Notes: generated from the letters alone by a model not told the origin. 64,000 nucleotides of DNA from Snodgrassella alvi wkB2 (GCF_000600005.1 NZ_CP007446.1:2382894-2446893), one strand, 5' to 3'; numbered from the stretch's first letter, positions 29,933 to 42,008 are shown. Program-made: numbers and translations.

Positions 29933-30745
29933 TCTGATCCATTCCAATTATTTTATTTGGTAATAAGCAAGCAATAGTCAGCCATGTTCATCATAAATGA
30001 ACAGGATTTGCATGCTGAGTAATAAATTGGCAGGCCGTAGCCAAGGATCAGGATGTAATCAGCCCTGGATTGACCTGCAAGGGATAGGTAGTACAAACAT
30101 AATTATTCCTTTCCGTTGCAATGTTGATAATTTGACAGAGTGGCGTACTGTAAATCAGGTTTTACAGGTAGTCAAAAATAATCAGCGATTTTTATGTCAA
30201 TGAGCTGATTATAATTAGTGTTTTGTAGTTATTTCACCACTAATACACTAATCCGGTACTTTTGACACAATTATTTTCAATTAAAAATAATAAAAATTAA
30301 TCATTAATAATAATTCATACTCTGATATTAATCGGTAACCACGTTTCCTGCATTAATTTAAAAATCTGCGCCGGGTTAAAACTTCCAGAACTGCTGCCCG
30401 TCAGTGGAACAGCAATAGAAGCATAGTGACAGAGATTAACGATATTTATAGTGGCAGTAACTCAGGCAGGAATGGAACAGGCACGCCGCGACATATTAAT
30501 GCCGGACAGAAATCATGTGCTCTGATAAGACAATTTACCGGCACTGGTAGCGAATTTCAGGCTGAATGCTGAATTTTTCAGCAATTTTCTATTTGTGCTG
30601 ATACCTGTCTGAATATGTGCTGGCTGTTTACTGCCGGTAATACTTCTAAATAAATAGTTAGTCGGACATATTATTCACTGTTGGTGTGGCAGGCTTATGT
30701 TTACAATAACTGATTGGATTGATAAATACAAAATAAGGAATTTTT
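29933..30745. other. Long gap with apparently decayed coding DNA
   Basis: These 813 bases hold no intact gene. A 68-codon open stretch at 29997-30203 (+) is protein-like near its end but unassigned. On the minus strand, 30315-30655 reads as one frame broken by in-frame TGA codons at 30462-30464 and 30513-30515, with base composition like coding DNA. The rtcB promoter must lie in the first part and the yciO promoter in the last part. Confidence 0.4.
30315..30655 (-). pseudogene. Unidentified decayed gene
   Basis: The frame that ends at TGA 30315-30317 reads SIAVPLTGSSSGSFNPAQIF, then KLMQETWLPINIRV, which loosely recalls the late strand and helix of a macro domain. Upstream in the same frame there are two stops and then SITGSKQPAHIQTG. 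No start codon or full domain can be assembled. The identification is weak. Confidence 0.25.
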
Positions 30746-31366
30746 ATGGCACAGTTTTTTGCTATCCATCCTACTGATCCTCAGGAACGACTGATTAATC
30801 AGGCAGCAGATATTGTTCGTGGTGGCGGAGTGATTGTTTATCCGACGGATTCCTGCTATGCACTGGGCTGCCTGCCGGGCAATAAACAGGCAATGGAGCG
30901 AATTTTACGTATACGCGGCATTGATCAGAAACATCATCTAACTCTGATGTGTCATGATCTCAGCCAGCTGGGCGTTTATGCGCGTGTAGATAATAGCCAG
31001 TTCCGGCTGCTCAAGGCAGCAACACCCGGAAGTTATACATTTATTTTGCAAGCCACCAAAGAAGTACCAGCACGTACTCTTCACCCTAAACGCAAAACCA
31101 TCGGTTTACGTGTTCCGGACAATCGTATAGCTCTGGCTTTATTGCAGAATCTGAATGAACCCATGCTGTCATGTACACTGATGCTGCCTCATGATGATGA
31201 ACCGTTAACTGACCCTTATGATATCCGGGATCAGCTCGAACATGAAGTAGATCTGGTGATAGACGGTGGCTGGTGCGGTACTGAACCTACAACCGTCATT
31301 GATATGACCGAGGATATTACGCTGATACGGCAGGGTAAAGGGGATGCTGCACTATTTGGTTTGTAA
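30746..31366 (+). CDS. yciO: YciO/Sua5 family protein (threonylcarbamoyl-AMP synthase-like)
   Basis: The 206-residue protein is of the YrdC fold family. Motifs are GGVIVYPTDSCYALGC at about 28-43, then ERILRIRGIDQKHHLTLMC, and PGSYTFILQATKEVPARTLHPKRKTIGLRVP. The pattern and length fit the YciO branch rather than TsaC or Sua5, whose role is threonylcarbamoyl-AMP formation for t6A tRNA modification; YciO activity is weak in vitro in E. coli. A TAAGGA-type ribosome binding site precedes the ATG. It may be co-transcribed with the next gene (65-nt gap). Confidence 0.88.
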   Translation: MAQFFAIHPTDPQERLINQAADIVRGGGVIVYPTDSCYALGCLPGNKQAMERILRIRGIDQKHHLTLMCHDLSQLGVYARVDNSQFRLLKAATPGSYTFILQATKEVPARTLHPKRKTIGLRVPDNRIALALLQNLNEPMLSCTLMLPHDDEPLTDPYDIRDQLEHEVDLVIDGGWCGTEPTTVIDMTEDITLIRQGKGDAALFGL

Positions 31367-31431
31367 AATTTTCACTGGTATCATAACTGTTTTGATACAG
31401 AATTTTCTATTTGTATTTTAAGGATTTTACT

Positions 31432-32088
31432 TTGCAGAAATTTGATCTGGCTTTCTTACTTCTGGCAATCTTGCCGATTCTGCTTGGGCTTACGCTCCCG
31501 GAAGCAGTTTGTGGTTATGTGGCGCGCTTTTGCGGTGACCGTACAGCTGAAACGATGGGTCGGCTGAGTCTGAATCCGGCTAAATACATTGATATTGTCG
31601 GAACAATTATTATCCCGCTGGCAACTATGATTCTTTTGTCAGGCTTTCTCATGGTTGGCTGGGCCAAACCAGTACCAATTGACCCGCGAAATTTTAAAAA
31701 CAGACGTCAGGGAGAGCGTCTGGTAGCCATTGCCAGCCCTCTGGCTAACCTGCTCTTATGTCTGTGCTGGACCATTGTTGTGATTATCAGTCAGTGGGTG
31801 CCGGAATATTTTGAGGAACCAATGGCAATGATGGGAATAATAGGTATCTATGTTAATGCTATGTTCTGCTTTTTCAGTCTCCTGCCGATTCCTCCGCAAC
31901 CGGGTGCACGTTTTGTTGACAGTTTTCTGTCACCAAAAGCTTCGATGGAATACCGTAAACTCGAACCATATGGAACATGGATTATTCTGCTTTTGATTGT
32001 AAGTGGCATAATGTCGACTATTTTGTGGCCGTTTACCGATATTATTGTATCGCTGATGTCATCAATAATTGATATCTTCAGTGATTAA
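31432..32088 (+). CDS. Site-2 protease (M50) family protein lacking metal ligands
   Basis: The fold matches the M50B 'HEAAHGYVARHFGD' family: LPILLGLTLPEAVCGYVARFCGD at about residues 15-36, then GRLSLNPAKYIDIVGTIIIPL, GWAKPVPIDPRNFKNRRQG and NAMFCFFSLLPIPPQPGARF. The HExxH zinc motif reads P23-E24-A-V-C27 and the D-G metal motif near the C-terminus reads P-G, so both histidines and the aspartate are gone. I chose TTG 31432, 7 nt after AGGA, giving 218 residues; TTG 31411 is possible. Five or six membrane helices are predicted. It is probably a non-proteolytic member; its job is unknown. Confidence 0.8.
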   Translation: MQKFDLAFLLLAILPILLGLTLPEAVCGYVARFCGDRTAETMGRLSLNPAKYIDIVGTIIIPLATMILLSGFLMVGWAKPVPIDPRNFKNRRQGERLVAIASPLANLLLCLCWTIVVIISQWVPEYFEEPMAMMGIIGIYVNAMFCFFSLLPIPPQPGARFVDSFLSPKASMEYRKLEPYGTWIILLLIVSGIMSTILWPFTDIIVSLMSSIIDIFSD

Positions 32089-32141
32089 TCTCTTCTGAGA
32101 TCAGATGTAGTTTTCATTATTAAAAATTCTATTGAAATATT

Positions 32142-32179
32142 TAATTCGGCAAGAATATTTTTATATTCTTGCCGAATTA
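32142..32179. terminator. Bidirectional terminator (M50-like gene / prmC)
   Basis: A perfect 16-bp stem, TAATTCGGCAAGAATA and its complement, with a 6-nt loop. It sits between convergent genes and is flanked by T-rich DNA. Confidence 0.88.
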
Positions 32180-32246
32180 TATTGATTACATCAATTTAAA
32201 ATTAATTCTGGTGAATAAATGATTGGCTCATTGATTTACCAGGAAA

Positions 32247-33077
32247 TTATTTTCTCTGTCCTAGTGTTACTCTTTCCAGACCTGCCAGATCAGGCTGTGT
32301 GTAAATCTGACTGAAATTATTCTGCGCTAACATTGTGCGAACTGCTTCTCCCTGATCAAAGCCATGTTCCAGTAATAACCAGCCATCAGGACGCAGAAAA
32401 TGTGCAGCGCCGGTAATAATGGTTTGAAATGCAGTCAGACCGTTGTAATTATCGGTGAGCGCATGCTGTGGTTCAAAGCGCAAATCCCCCTGCTGCAAGT
32501 GTTGATCATGTACGGCAATATAAGGAGGATTGGATACAATTACGTCCACACTGTTAACTGCAGGCTGCGGCTGCGCCTGATACCATGAACCTTGTCCGAA
32601 AGATACGTCTGCCTGCAGGGCAGCAGCATTGGTACGCGCAACTGCCAGTGCTTCTGCACTGATATCAGCTGCCCATACCTGTGCATCAGGACGTTCACAG
32701 GCTACGGTAATCGCAATGGCTCCGCTGCCTGTACCTAAATCCCACACAACTCCGTGCTCAGGTAAATGTGCTAAAACCGCTTCTACGAGATGTTCCGTTT
32801 CCGGACGCGGAATCAGTACAGCTTCTGTAACTTGAAAACGCCTGCTGTAAAATTCACGCCATCCGAGCAGATAGGCCAATGGCTCACCAGCCAGCCGCCG
32901 TTGTGCCAGTTGATTCAGTCTGGTCTGATCACTGCTGCCGATTAACTGCTGACCATGGGCGATAATATAGCCATGACTGATATCCAGTACCTGCTGAAGC
33001 AGCATTCGTGCTTCCAGTCGCGGCAAACCGCAGTTGTGTAACCAGCTATCAAGAGTGATTGGCGTATCTGTATTCAT
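32247..33077 (-). CDS. prmC: Release factor glutamine N5-methyltransferase
   Basis: PrmC methylates the GGQ glutamine of RF1 and RF2. The 276-residue protein has the helical N-terminal domain, the SAM-binding DLGTGSGAIAI at about 113-123, and the catalytic NPPY at 183-186 followed by IAVHDQHL. Length is typical. Its start is 21 nt after the mgtE stop, so it is co-transcribed with mgtE. The pair is unusual as functions but the intergenic distance is short. Confidence 0.95.
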   Translation of the reverse strand: MNTDTPITLDSWLHNCGLPRLEARMLLQQVLDISHGYIIAHGQQLIGSSDQTRLNQLAQRRLAGEPLAYLLGWREFYSRRFQVTEAVLIPRPETEHLVEAVLAHLPEHGVVWDLGTGSGAIAITVACERPDAQVWAADISAEALAVARTNAAALQADVSFGQGSWYQAQPQPAVNSVDVIVSNPPYIAVHDQHLQQGDLRFEPQHALTDNYNGLTAFQTIITGAAHFLRPDGWLLLEHGFDQGEAVRTMLAQNNFSQIYTQPDLAGLERVTLGQRK

Positions 33078-33098
33078 TATCTATTCTTTAAGACAGGT

Positions 33099-34532
33099 TT
33101 ATAACAAAAACAGGGTGGCCAGACCGAGAAAAATAAAAAAGCCGCCGGAATCTGTAACAGCAGTAATCAGCACACTGCTGCCAAGTGCCGGATCGCGGCC
33201 GGATTTTTGCATAATTACCGGTATCAGTACGCCGACCGTGGCAGCCAGTAACAGATTCAGTGTCATTGCAGCCACCATAACCAGACCAATACCTACGCTG
33301 TGATACAGGAAATAAGAAACAAGCCCCATCACAGAACCCCAGATAATACCATTTACAAGAGCAACGCCCTCTTCTTTGCGCAGTAACCGCCATGCCTGAC
33401 TGTTACTGATTTGTCCGGACGTCATGGCGCGCACAATCATGGTAATGGTCTGATTACCGGAATTACCGCCAATACCGGCCACAATCGGCATCAGTGTTGC
33501 CAGCGCAACAATTTTTTCAATTGAGTTTTCAAACATACCAATTACACGGCTGGCAACAAAAGCCGTACACAAATTGACAGCCAGCCATATCCAGCGGTTT
33601 TTTACTGAATCCACTACCGGCGCAAACAGGTCTTCCTCTTCACGTAAACCGGCCATATTCAGCATATCGGTTTCTGATTCTTCACGAATCACATCCACCA
33701 TTTCATCAACGGTAATACGTCCGATCAGTTTGCGGTTACTGTCTACTACTGGTGCAGTGACCAGATCATAGCGCTCAAATGCCGCTGCTGCTTCTTCAGC
33801 ATCGTCCTCAGGACGGAAGGTAACCACATCATCGGCCATAACTGTCGAGACCAGTAAATCCGGATCGGCAACCAGCAGACTGCGTATGGGTAAAACGCCT
33901 TGCAGAACATCGTAATTATCGACTACAAAGATTTTATCGGTATGGTCGGGCAAACGTTCAAAGCGGCGTAAATAACGCAAGACCACTTCACAGGTTACGT
34001 CTGCCCGAATACTCACCAGCTCAAAATCCATCAGTGCGCCAACCTGATTGTCTTCAAATGACATTGCCGCAGTAATTTGTGCCCGCTCTTCTTCATCACG
34101 GCTGCTGATGGCTTCATAAACAACTTCTTTGGGCAAATCTGGAGCCAGCTCGGCCAGTTCGTCTGCATCCAGATTATCCACAGCGGCCAGCAGTTCCTGC
34201 TGCGCCATGCTTTCAATCAGGGTTTCACGTACTGGATCAGAAACCTCCAGTAATACCTCACCATCTTCAGTAGGTGTAGCCAGCTTCCACACCAGCATAC
34301 GTTCCTGTAGCGGCAGTGACTCCAGCAGGGTAGCCATATCGGCTGGATGCAGCTCGTGCAGAGCAGCAATCAGTTCAGTCAGTGCCTGTTCCTGCTCCGG
34401 TGTTTGCAGGTATGACTGAGTATGCGAATGGATATGCTCGGCAACCGGCAAAAGAATAGCAACCAGCTCACATATGTGATCGGTATCCAGATGCAGGCGT
34501 TCCAGTTCGCTGAGATTGCTATGGCTATCCAT
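33099..34532 (-). CDS. mgtE: Magnesium transporter MgtE
   Basis: MgtE is a dimeric, Mg-gated Mg2+ channel. The 477-residue protein has the N domain (LIAALHELHPADMATLLESLP; DNLDADELAELAPDLPKEV), a CBS pair at about 160-285 (VVDNYDVLQGVLPIRSLLV; TAPVVDSNRKLIGRITVDEMVDVI) and five C-terminal membrane helices with the pore region PIVAGIGGNSGNQTITM. All modules are present. It leads a two-gene transcript with prmC. A hairpin about 106 nt upstream may attenuate transcription. Confidence 0.96.
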   Translation of the reverse strand: MDSHSNLSELERLHLDTDHICELVAILLPVAEHIHSHTQSYLQTPEQEQALTELIAALHELHPADMATLLESLPLQERMLVWKLATPTEDGEVLLEVSDPVRETLIESMAQQELLAAVDNLDADELAELAPDLPKEVVYEAISSRDEEERAQITAAMSFEDNQVGALMDFELVSIRADVTCEVVLRYLRRFERLPDHTDKIFVVDNYDVLQGVLPIRSLLVADPDLLVSTVMADDVVTFRPEDDAEEAAAAFERYDLVTAPVVDSNRKLIGRITVDEMVDVIREESETDMLNMAGLREEEDLFAPVVDSVKNRWIWLAVNLCTAFVASRVIGMFENSIEKIVALATLMPIVAGIGGNSGNQTITMIVRAMTSGQISNSQAWRLLRKEEGVALVNGIIWGSVMGLVSYFLYHSVGIGLVMVAAMTLNLLLAATVGVLIPVIMQKSGRDPALGSSVLITAVTDSGGFFIFLGLATLFLL

Positions 34533-35802
<1,270 letters not shown>

Positions 35803-35807
35803 CCTGA

Positions 35808-36869
<1,062 letters not shown>

Positions 36870-36924
36870 TTACTAAGGTTAATTAATACTATTCATAAAT
36901 AATCAACTTGCCTTTTCATCAGTC

Positions 36925-36954
36925 AAAAAAAAACGCCTGACAAATCAGCAGGCG
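36925..36954 (-). terminator. Strong terminator of dld
   Basis: On the minus strand, CGCCTG and CAGGCG form a GC-rich stem immediately followed by nine T residues, downstream of the dld stop. Confidence 0.85.
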
Positions 36955-37043
36955 CTCAGCGGTATATTTCAGACGTAAATACTATCTTTTCCAAATACCT
37001 TTATCAGCAATGATTTTCAGAAAATACTGATTTATTTGTCAGC

Positions 37044-38744
37044 TTAATCAGCCCAGTATTTTTTCTTTGAAGTTTTACCAATACCCGGATTAAAGCTATT
37101 GGTAGGATCCAGCTGCCGGTAGAATTGCTTTAAAGCCGGTTTGGCATGATACAAGTGACCGACATTGTGCTCAGCCGGATACTGGGCTCCACGCTGATCA
37201 AGCAGTACCAGCATCTCATCTTCAACTTTGTTGCAATCGGTACCTTTACGGGCAATATAATCCTGATGGAAAACATGACAGAAAAAGTGGCCATAATACA
37301 TTTTATGGATGAAATGCTGATTAATACTGTCAGGCAGGGTTTCAAACCATTCGCTGTCATTACGCCGTAAAGCCACATCCAGTGCAACAATATTTTCTAC
37401 CGTATTGCTATGCACATTACGATAGGTAGTCGCTGCGCCGGCTGCGGCAAAACGATGCAGCATTGCCGCTTCGGCCTCTTTTTCATTACAGCGAAAATAA
37501 CTACCAGTTTTCTGCTGGAAAAAAGTATTCAGAAATGCTTCTGCTTCCTCAATACCGTCATCAGCCATTTTCAGAATCAGATGGTGTTCGTAACGGTCGC
37601 GGTAATCACGAATGGACTGAGGTAAATGCTGCGGCAGAAACTTACACATAAATACCGCAAAATGGTCAGAAAAATTCTTCGGAAAAAACGGAATTTTCGC
37701 CATGATACGATCAACAAAATTCTTAAAGGCAAACAGGCGCGGCATAGCATCCGTACCGAATTTCTGAATGGCAACAAAAATATCTTTACCATACGCCGCA
37801 GCAATATCAAAAGCCTCACGGTGCATGTACTCACCGGAAACCGGCAGATTTTTAAACTTGCTGAGAATCTGGCGGCGAATATCATCCAACTCGTGGGTAT
37901 CATTACTGCCGATATAGAAAACCGCAGATTTTTTCTCCAGCGGGAAAGTATCCAGACGAACAGCAAAGACCATCAGACGTCCGGCGCTGCCGGAAGCTTC
38001 ATAATGCCGTGCCGGATCGGCATTAAAACGTGCCGGCGTATCTGCATCTATTTCGCGTACATGGTTGCGGTATTCGTGGTCATGTCCCATACCGGCATCA
38101 TGTTTGATATCCTGATCGCTGTATTTATGATTTTGCAGATTCTGTAAAATAGTTTCCGGTTCATCGCCCAGTTCGATACCAAGATGATTTACCAGATGCA
38201 ACTGACCCTTTTCATCCAGTTGAGCAAACACTGCCATCTGAGTATAAGCCGGACCGCGCTGAATCAGCGCACCGCCTGAATTGTTACATACTCCGCCCAT
38301 CACGGAGGCACCAATACAGGATGAACCGATAACCGAATGCGGACCACGCTGATATTGTTTCAGCTCTTTTTCCAGACGGAACAGTGTGCTGCCGGGCAGA
38401 CAGACTACCTGTTCGCCATTTTCAATCACCTGAATACCATCCAGCCGGCGTGTGCTGACAATAACAATCGGGCGATCATAATCATTACCATCCGGTGTCG
38501 AACCACCTGTCAGACCGGTATTGGCAGACTGAGTGATAACTATCACATCAGCTTCAACACAGGCTTTTAATACCCGCCACTGCTCCACCAGTGTACCCGG
38601 TATCACAACAGCCAGCGCATCACCAACTCCGAAACGAATACCCTGACGGTAAGGCAGAGTACGTGCGGGATCAGTCAGAGTATATTCATGCCCGACAATT
38701 CCCTGTAATGTGTGAACGAGGTCGGTATGTGTATTAATACCCAT
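37044..38744 (-). CDS. dld: Quinone-dependent D-lactate dehydrogenase
   Basis: Dld oxidises D-lactate to pyruvate and passes electrons to the quinone pool at the inner membrane. The 566-residue length equals E. coli Dld. The FAD-binding segment ITQSANTGLTGGSTP is at about 65-80 and VMGGVCNNSGGALIQRGP near 150. The C-terminal membrane-binding domain is the Dld type (HFFCHVFHQDYIARKG). A single-gene transcript, with its own terminator, is likely. Lactate is a favoured carbon source in this family. Confidence 0.96.
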   Translation of the reverse strand: MGINTHTDLVHTLQGIVGHEYTLTDPARTLPYRQGIRFGVGDALAVVIPGTLVEQWRVLKACVEADVIVITQSANTGLTGGSTPDGNDYDRPIVIVSTRRLDGIQVIENGEQVVCLPGSTLFRLEKELKQYQRGPHSVIGSSCIGASVMGGVCNNSGGALIQRGPAYTQMAVFAQLDEKGQLHLVNHLGIELGDEPETILQNLQNHKYSDQDIKHDAGMGHDHEYRNHVREIDADTPARFNADPARHYEASGSAGRLMVFAVRLDTFPLEKKSAVFYIGSNDTHELDDIRRQILSKFKNLPVSGEYMHREAFDIAAAYGKDIFVAIQKFGTDAMPRLFAFKNFVDRIMAKIPFFPKNFSDHFAVFMCKFLPQHLPQSIRDYRDRYEHHLILKMADDGIEEAEAFLNTFFQQKTGSYFRCNEKEAEAAMLHRFAAAGAATTYRNVHSNTVENIVALDVALRRNDSEWFETLPDSINQHFIHKMYYGHFFCHVFHQDYIARKGTDCNKVEDEMLVLLDQRGAQYPAEHNVGHLYHAKPALKQFYRQLDPTNSFNPGIGKTSKKKYWAD

Positions 38745-38847
38745 ACTGCTTCTCCCTTTATTATGTAGTGACTTATTCCTAATTAATACAAACCATTTTA
38801 GAACAGTTATATATTAACGGAAAGATTTTTAACATATCTGATGTATA

Positions 38848-40689
38848 TCAGGCTTCAGGCAAAAAACCACCGCTCTGCCGTTGCCACAGCATAGCATAAA
38901 CACCATTTTTTGCCAGCAGCTCACTATGTGTGCCCTGCTCAACTATCTGCCCTTTATCCATCACAATCAGCCGATCCATTGCAGCAATCGTTGACAGCCG
39001 GTGAGCAATTGCCACAACCGTTTTGCCCTGCATTAACCGGGTAAGATTTTCCTGAATGGCGGCCTCTACTTCTGAATCCAGAGCACTGGTGGCTTCATCC
39101 AGCAGCAGAATCGGCGCATCTTTCAGAATTACACGGGCTATGGCAATCCGCTGGCGCTGTCCGCCAGACAGCTTCACACCGCGCTCACCCACATGTGCAT
39201 CATATCCATGTCTTGCTTTAGAGTCTTCCAGTGACGGGATGAAACCATCCGCTGCTGCCTGCTGTGCTGCCCGTATCATTTCTTCATCAGAGGCATCCGG
39301 ACGCCCGTAAACTATATTGTCACGTACCGAACGGTGCAGCAGAGAAGTATCCTGTGTCACCAGCCCCAGTGCTGCACGCAGACTGTCCTGTGTTACATCG
39401 CGGATATCCTGCCCGTCAATCAGAATACGCCCGCCCTGTACATCATAAAAACGCAGCAGCAGATTGGTCAGTGTCGTTTTACCGGCACCGCTGCGTCCGA
39501 CCAGACCCACTTTTTCACCTGCTCGGATATGCAGGTTAAAATCGCGCAGCAGCGGTTTATCCTCACTGTAAGAAAAGTTTACATGCTCAAAATCAATCGC
39601 ACCCTGATTAACTGTTAACGGCAGTGCCTTAGGTTTATCAACAATAGCATGCGGACGGGATAGTATCTTCATACCATCTTCAACCGTACCGATATTTTCA
39701 AACAGACGCGCACTTTCCCACATTACCCAGCGTGAAAGACCATTAATCCGTGAGGCCATGGCTGTCGCTGTGGCAATAGCACCAACACCCACCTGCCCCT
39801 GCATCCACAGCCAGATACCCAGGCCGGCGGAACCGACTACCAGTAAAGTATTAATCATGGTGCTCAGACTATCCAGCAGGGTTGCCAGACGCATCTGCGC
39901 ATTCACGGTTACCAGAAATTCCTGCATTGATGCTTTGGCATAGGCGGCTTCACGCGCACTGTGTGAAAACAGCTTCACCGTAGCAATATTGGTGTAGGCA
40001 TCAGTAATACGACCGGTCATCAGACTGCGGGCATCTGCCTGCCTCTGAGCAGTTTTAGACAGCCTAGGAATCAGAAATCTGAGTACCATGACAAACAGCA
40101 CTATCCACAGAATAAAAGGTAGCAATAACCAGCTGTCCATACCGGCAAGTATTACCCCGCTGGTAACAAAATAAACCAGCACATAAACCAGCATATTGGC
40201 CACAGACATTACCGTATCACGTACTGCAAGCGCGGTTTGCATTACCTTGGCAGAAACCCTTCCGGCAAATTCATCCTGATAAAAACCCATACTCTGCCCG
40301 AGCATCAGGCGGTGGAAATTCCAGCGCAGGCGCATCGGAAAGGCACCCTGAAGAGTCTGAAACTGTACATTGGAAGAAAGAAATGACCAAATAATACTGA
40401 ATATCAGCACAGCAGCCATCAGCAGCAGTTCATGTCCTTTTTCCGGCCATAACCTGTCTGGTGAATAAGCACCAAGCCAGTCGATTACCGTACCAAGGAA
40501 ACGAAATACCAGTGCCTCCAGAATACCGGTACCTATGGTCATGACAACCATCAGCAGCAGCCAGGGGCGTGCTCCTTCCAGACAACTCCAGATAAACGGC
40601 AACACACCTTTTTTCGGCGGTTGCGGAAGCGTATCCGGATAAGTATCAATGCGGTTTTCAAACCAGCTGAAAAATCGGTTCAGTAACAT
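38848..40689 (-). CDS. ABC exporter, fused permease and ATPase
   Basis: The 613-residue half-transporter has six membrane helices (about 45-335) and a nucleotide-binding domain with Walker A GRSGAGKTT, signature LSGGQRQRIAIARV and Walker B ILLLDEATSALDSE. I chose ATG 40689, where the sequence MLLNRFFSWFENR begins as in the Neisseria homologue I recall; the in-frame TTG at 40737 is less likely. Helix packing is MsbA-like and the substrate is not evident. It faces the rnpB gene divergently across a short gap. Confidence 0.9.
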   Translation of the reverse strand: MLLNRFFSWFENRIDTYPDTLPQPPKKGVLPFIWSCLEGARPWLLLMVVMTIGTGILEALVFRFLGTVIDWLGAYSPDRLWPEKGHELLLMAAVLIFSIIWSFLSSNVQFQTLQGAFPMRLRWNFHRLMLGQSMGFYQDEFAGRVSAKVMQTALAVRDTVMSVANMLVYVLVYFVTSGVILAGMDSWLLLPFILWIVLFVMVLRFLIPRLSKTAQRQADARSLMTGRITDAYTNIATVKLFSHSAREAAYAKASMQEFLVTVNAQMRLATLLDSLSTMINTLLVVGSAGLGIWLWMQGQVGVGAIATATAMASRINGLSRWVMWESARLFENIGTVEDGMKILSRPHAIVDKPKALPLTVNQGAIDFEHVNFSYSEDKPLLRDFNLHIRAGEKVGLVGRSGAGKTTLTNLLLRFYDVQGGRILIDGQDIRDVTQDSLRAALGLVTQDTSLLHRSVRDNIVYGRPDASDEEMIRAAQQAAADGFIPSLEDSKARHGYDAHVGERGVKLSGGQRQRIAIARVILKDAPILLLDEATSALDSEVEAAIQENLTRLMQGKTVVAIAHRLSTIAAMDRLIVMDKGQIVEQGTHSELLAKNGVYAMLWQRQSGGFLPEA

Positions 40690-40814
40690 ATTGCGCGGGC
40701 TTTCTGCATAGGTGAGCCATAGCGGCTGTACCAGCAAATACGGCAGCCAGAAAAATAATAAGACAAATCATTATACATAATCTGAAATATAAATCAGCTT
40801 TCAGCGGTTTGTGT

Positions 40815-40820
40815 TAGAAT
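40815..40820 (+). promoter_or_regulatory. -10 element of rnpB
   Basis: TAGAAT lies 6 nt before the expected first base of RNase P RNA, at the right distance for its promoter. I could not fix the -35. Confidence 0.5.
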
Positions 40821-40826
40821 CCTGCA

Positions 40827-41197
40827 GGCACATCAGCATACCAGACAGTCGCTGTGCATAATATACATGCATGGAGGAAAGTCCGGGCTCCACAGAGCAG
40901 AATGCCGGCTAACAGCCGGGCGTCGTGAGGCGACGGAAAGTGGAACAGAAAGCATAACCGCCGATGGCTATGGGAAACCACAGCACAGGTAAGGGTGAAA
41001 TGGTGCGGTAAGAGCGCACCGTGCCGTTGGTAACAACGTGTAGCAGGCTAAACCCCATTCGGAGCAAGACCAAACAGAATGCACTGACGCTGCTCGCCGA
41101 GCATTCGGGTAGGTTGCTAGAGCGGCACAGTAATGTGCCGCCCAGATGAATGACTGTCCGAGACAGAACCCGGCTTATCGGTTGTCTGATGTGCCCC
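40827..41197 (+). ncRNA. rnpB: RNase P RNA (type A)
   Basis: This is the catalytic RNA of RNase P, which matures tRNA 5' ends. P1 pairs the 5' GGCACATCAG with the 3' CTGATGTGCC. The conserved CR regions are seen: GGAGGAAAGTCCGGGCTCC near 40872, AACCGCCGATGG, GGTAAGGGTGAAATGG near 40988, and the terminal GACAGAACCCGGCTTA. Length of about 371 nt is usual. Ends are estimated to a few bases. A minus-strand open frame inside is spurious. Confidence 0.96.
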
Positions 41198-41355
41198 TCA
41201 GCATAATTGTTAATCACACAGTTGTAACCGTTTTTCCGGCTCTTTAGCACTCATTGATTATTCAGCATTCCCATGGCACCGGATATCAAAGAAAAACATA
41301 AAGTAAAAACAAGTTAGTTATCTATTGATATCATTTATTGAACAATCTGATTAAT

Positions 41356-41898
41356 TTATTTTTGACCATGCCCTGCATCAAGCGAAAGATGGAGAATCTG
41401 ATAGAGATTCTGATTATTTATGGCTGGCTTGTCTTTAAAAAAAGTAAATGCGGCATAACGCCATTTATCCGGATTATAAATAATCACTTTACCAGTTTTA
41501 TTTTTATACTCAGCACCTTGAAAAGAAAAATCTTTTAACCGTACTTGTTCTGCTATAGAAAAATTTTCTTCTAATACATACCGGCTTTGTGAGAAATCAT
41601 TTGTCAATTCTACTTCTGCTGTAATACCAATATTGATTTTTTGCCAGCCAAAAGAATTAATAATATTGTCAAAATAGCCTTCGAAAATAAATTTGTTCAT
41701 TCCTTTGGTTTGTTTCCAAAGATAAAGAGGACAATATCCATTGCCTGTATTGCCACTCTTTTTATCAGAAATTATATAAGCCTTAAATAATAAATCTTCA
41801 AAGCCATCTGTTTTAAAACCATTATTTTGAATACGATCTTTGATAATATTCATATCATAATCGGCTGGTAAACTAATTTTATATTGCATAGCCTGCAT
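41356..41898 (-). CDS. DUF4865 family protein
   Basis: The 180-residue protein matches DUF4865 by MQYKISLPADYDMNIIKDR at the start, GFKTDGFEDLLFKAYIISDKK, YCPLYLWKQTKGMNKFIFEG and SFGWQKINIGI. Function is unknown. It may start at M4 rather than M1. It is divergent from a LysR-type regulator gene 111 nt away, an arrangement in which the regulator usually controls its divergent neighbour. No other partner is present. Confidence 0.82.
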   Translation of the reverse strand: MQAMQYKISLPADYDMNIIKDRIQNNGFKTDGFEDLLFKAYIISDKKSGNTGNGYCPLYLWKQTKGMNKFIFEGYFDNIINSFGWQKINIGITAEVELTNDFSQSRYVLEENFSIAEQVRLKDFSFQGAEYKNKTGKVIIYNPDKWRYAAFTFFKDKPAINNQNLYQILHLSLDAGHGQK

Positions 41899-42008
41899 AC
41901 TGAATTCCCGCTTTAAACGATGTAATTCAGTTTATAAATTTAATTAAATTTTGAATAATTCTAATCTGCGATTGAGTTATCAGAAAAAATGATAGGCATA
42001 TACAACAT

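Noticed and set aside
29997-30203. 68-codon plus-strand frame upstream of rtcB
   Set aside because: It has no recognised motif and sits in a region that looks decayed; kept only as part of the gap description.
30315-30461. Macro domain assignment for the decayed minus-strand frame
   Set aside because: Only the strand-loop pattern SIAVPLTGSSSG supports it and the upstream part does not follow the family, so I left the product unnamed.
40909-41250. Minus-strand frame of 113 codons
   Set aside because: It lies inside the RNase P RNA, which explains the sequence.
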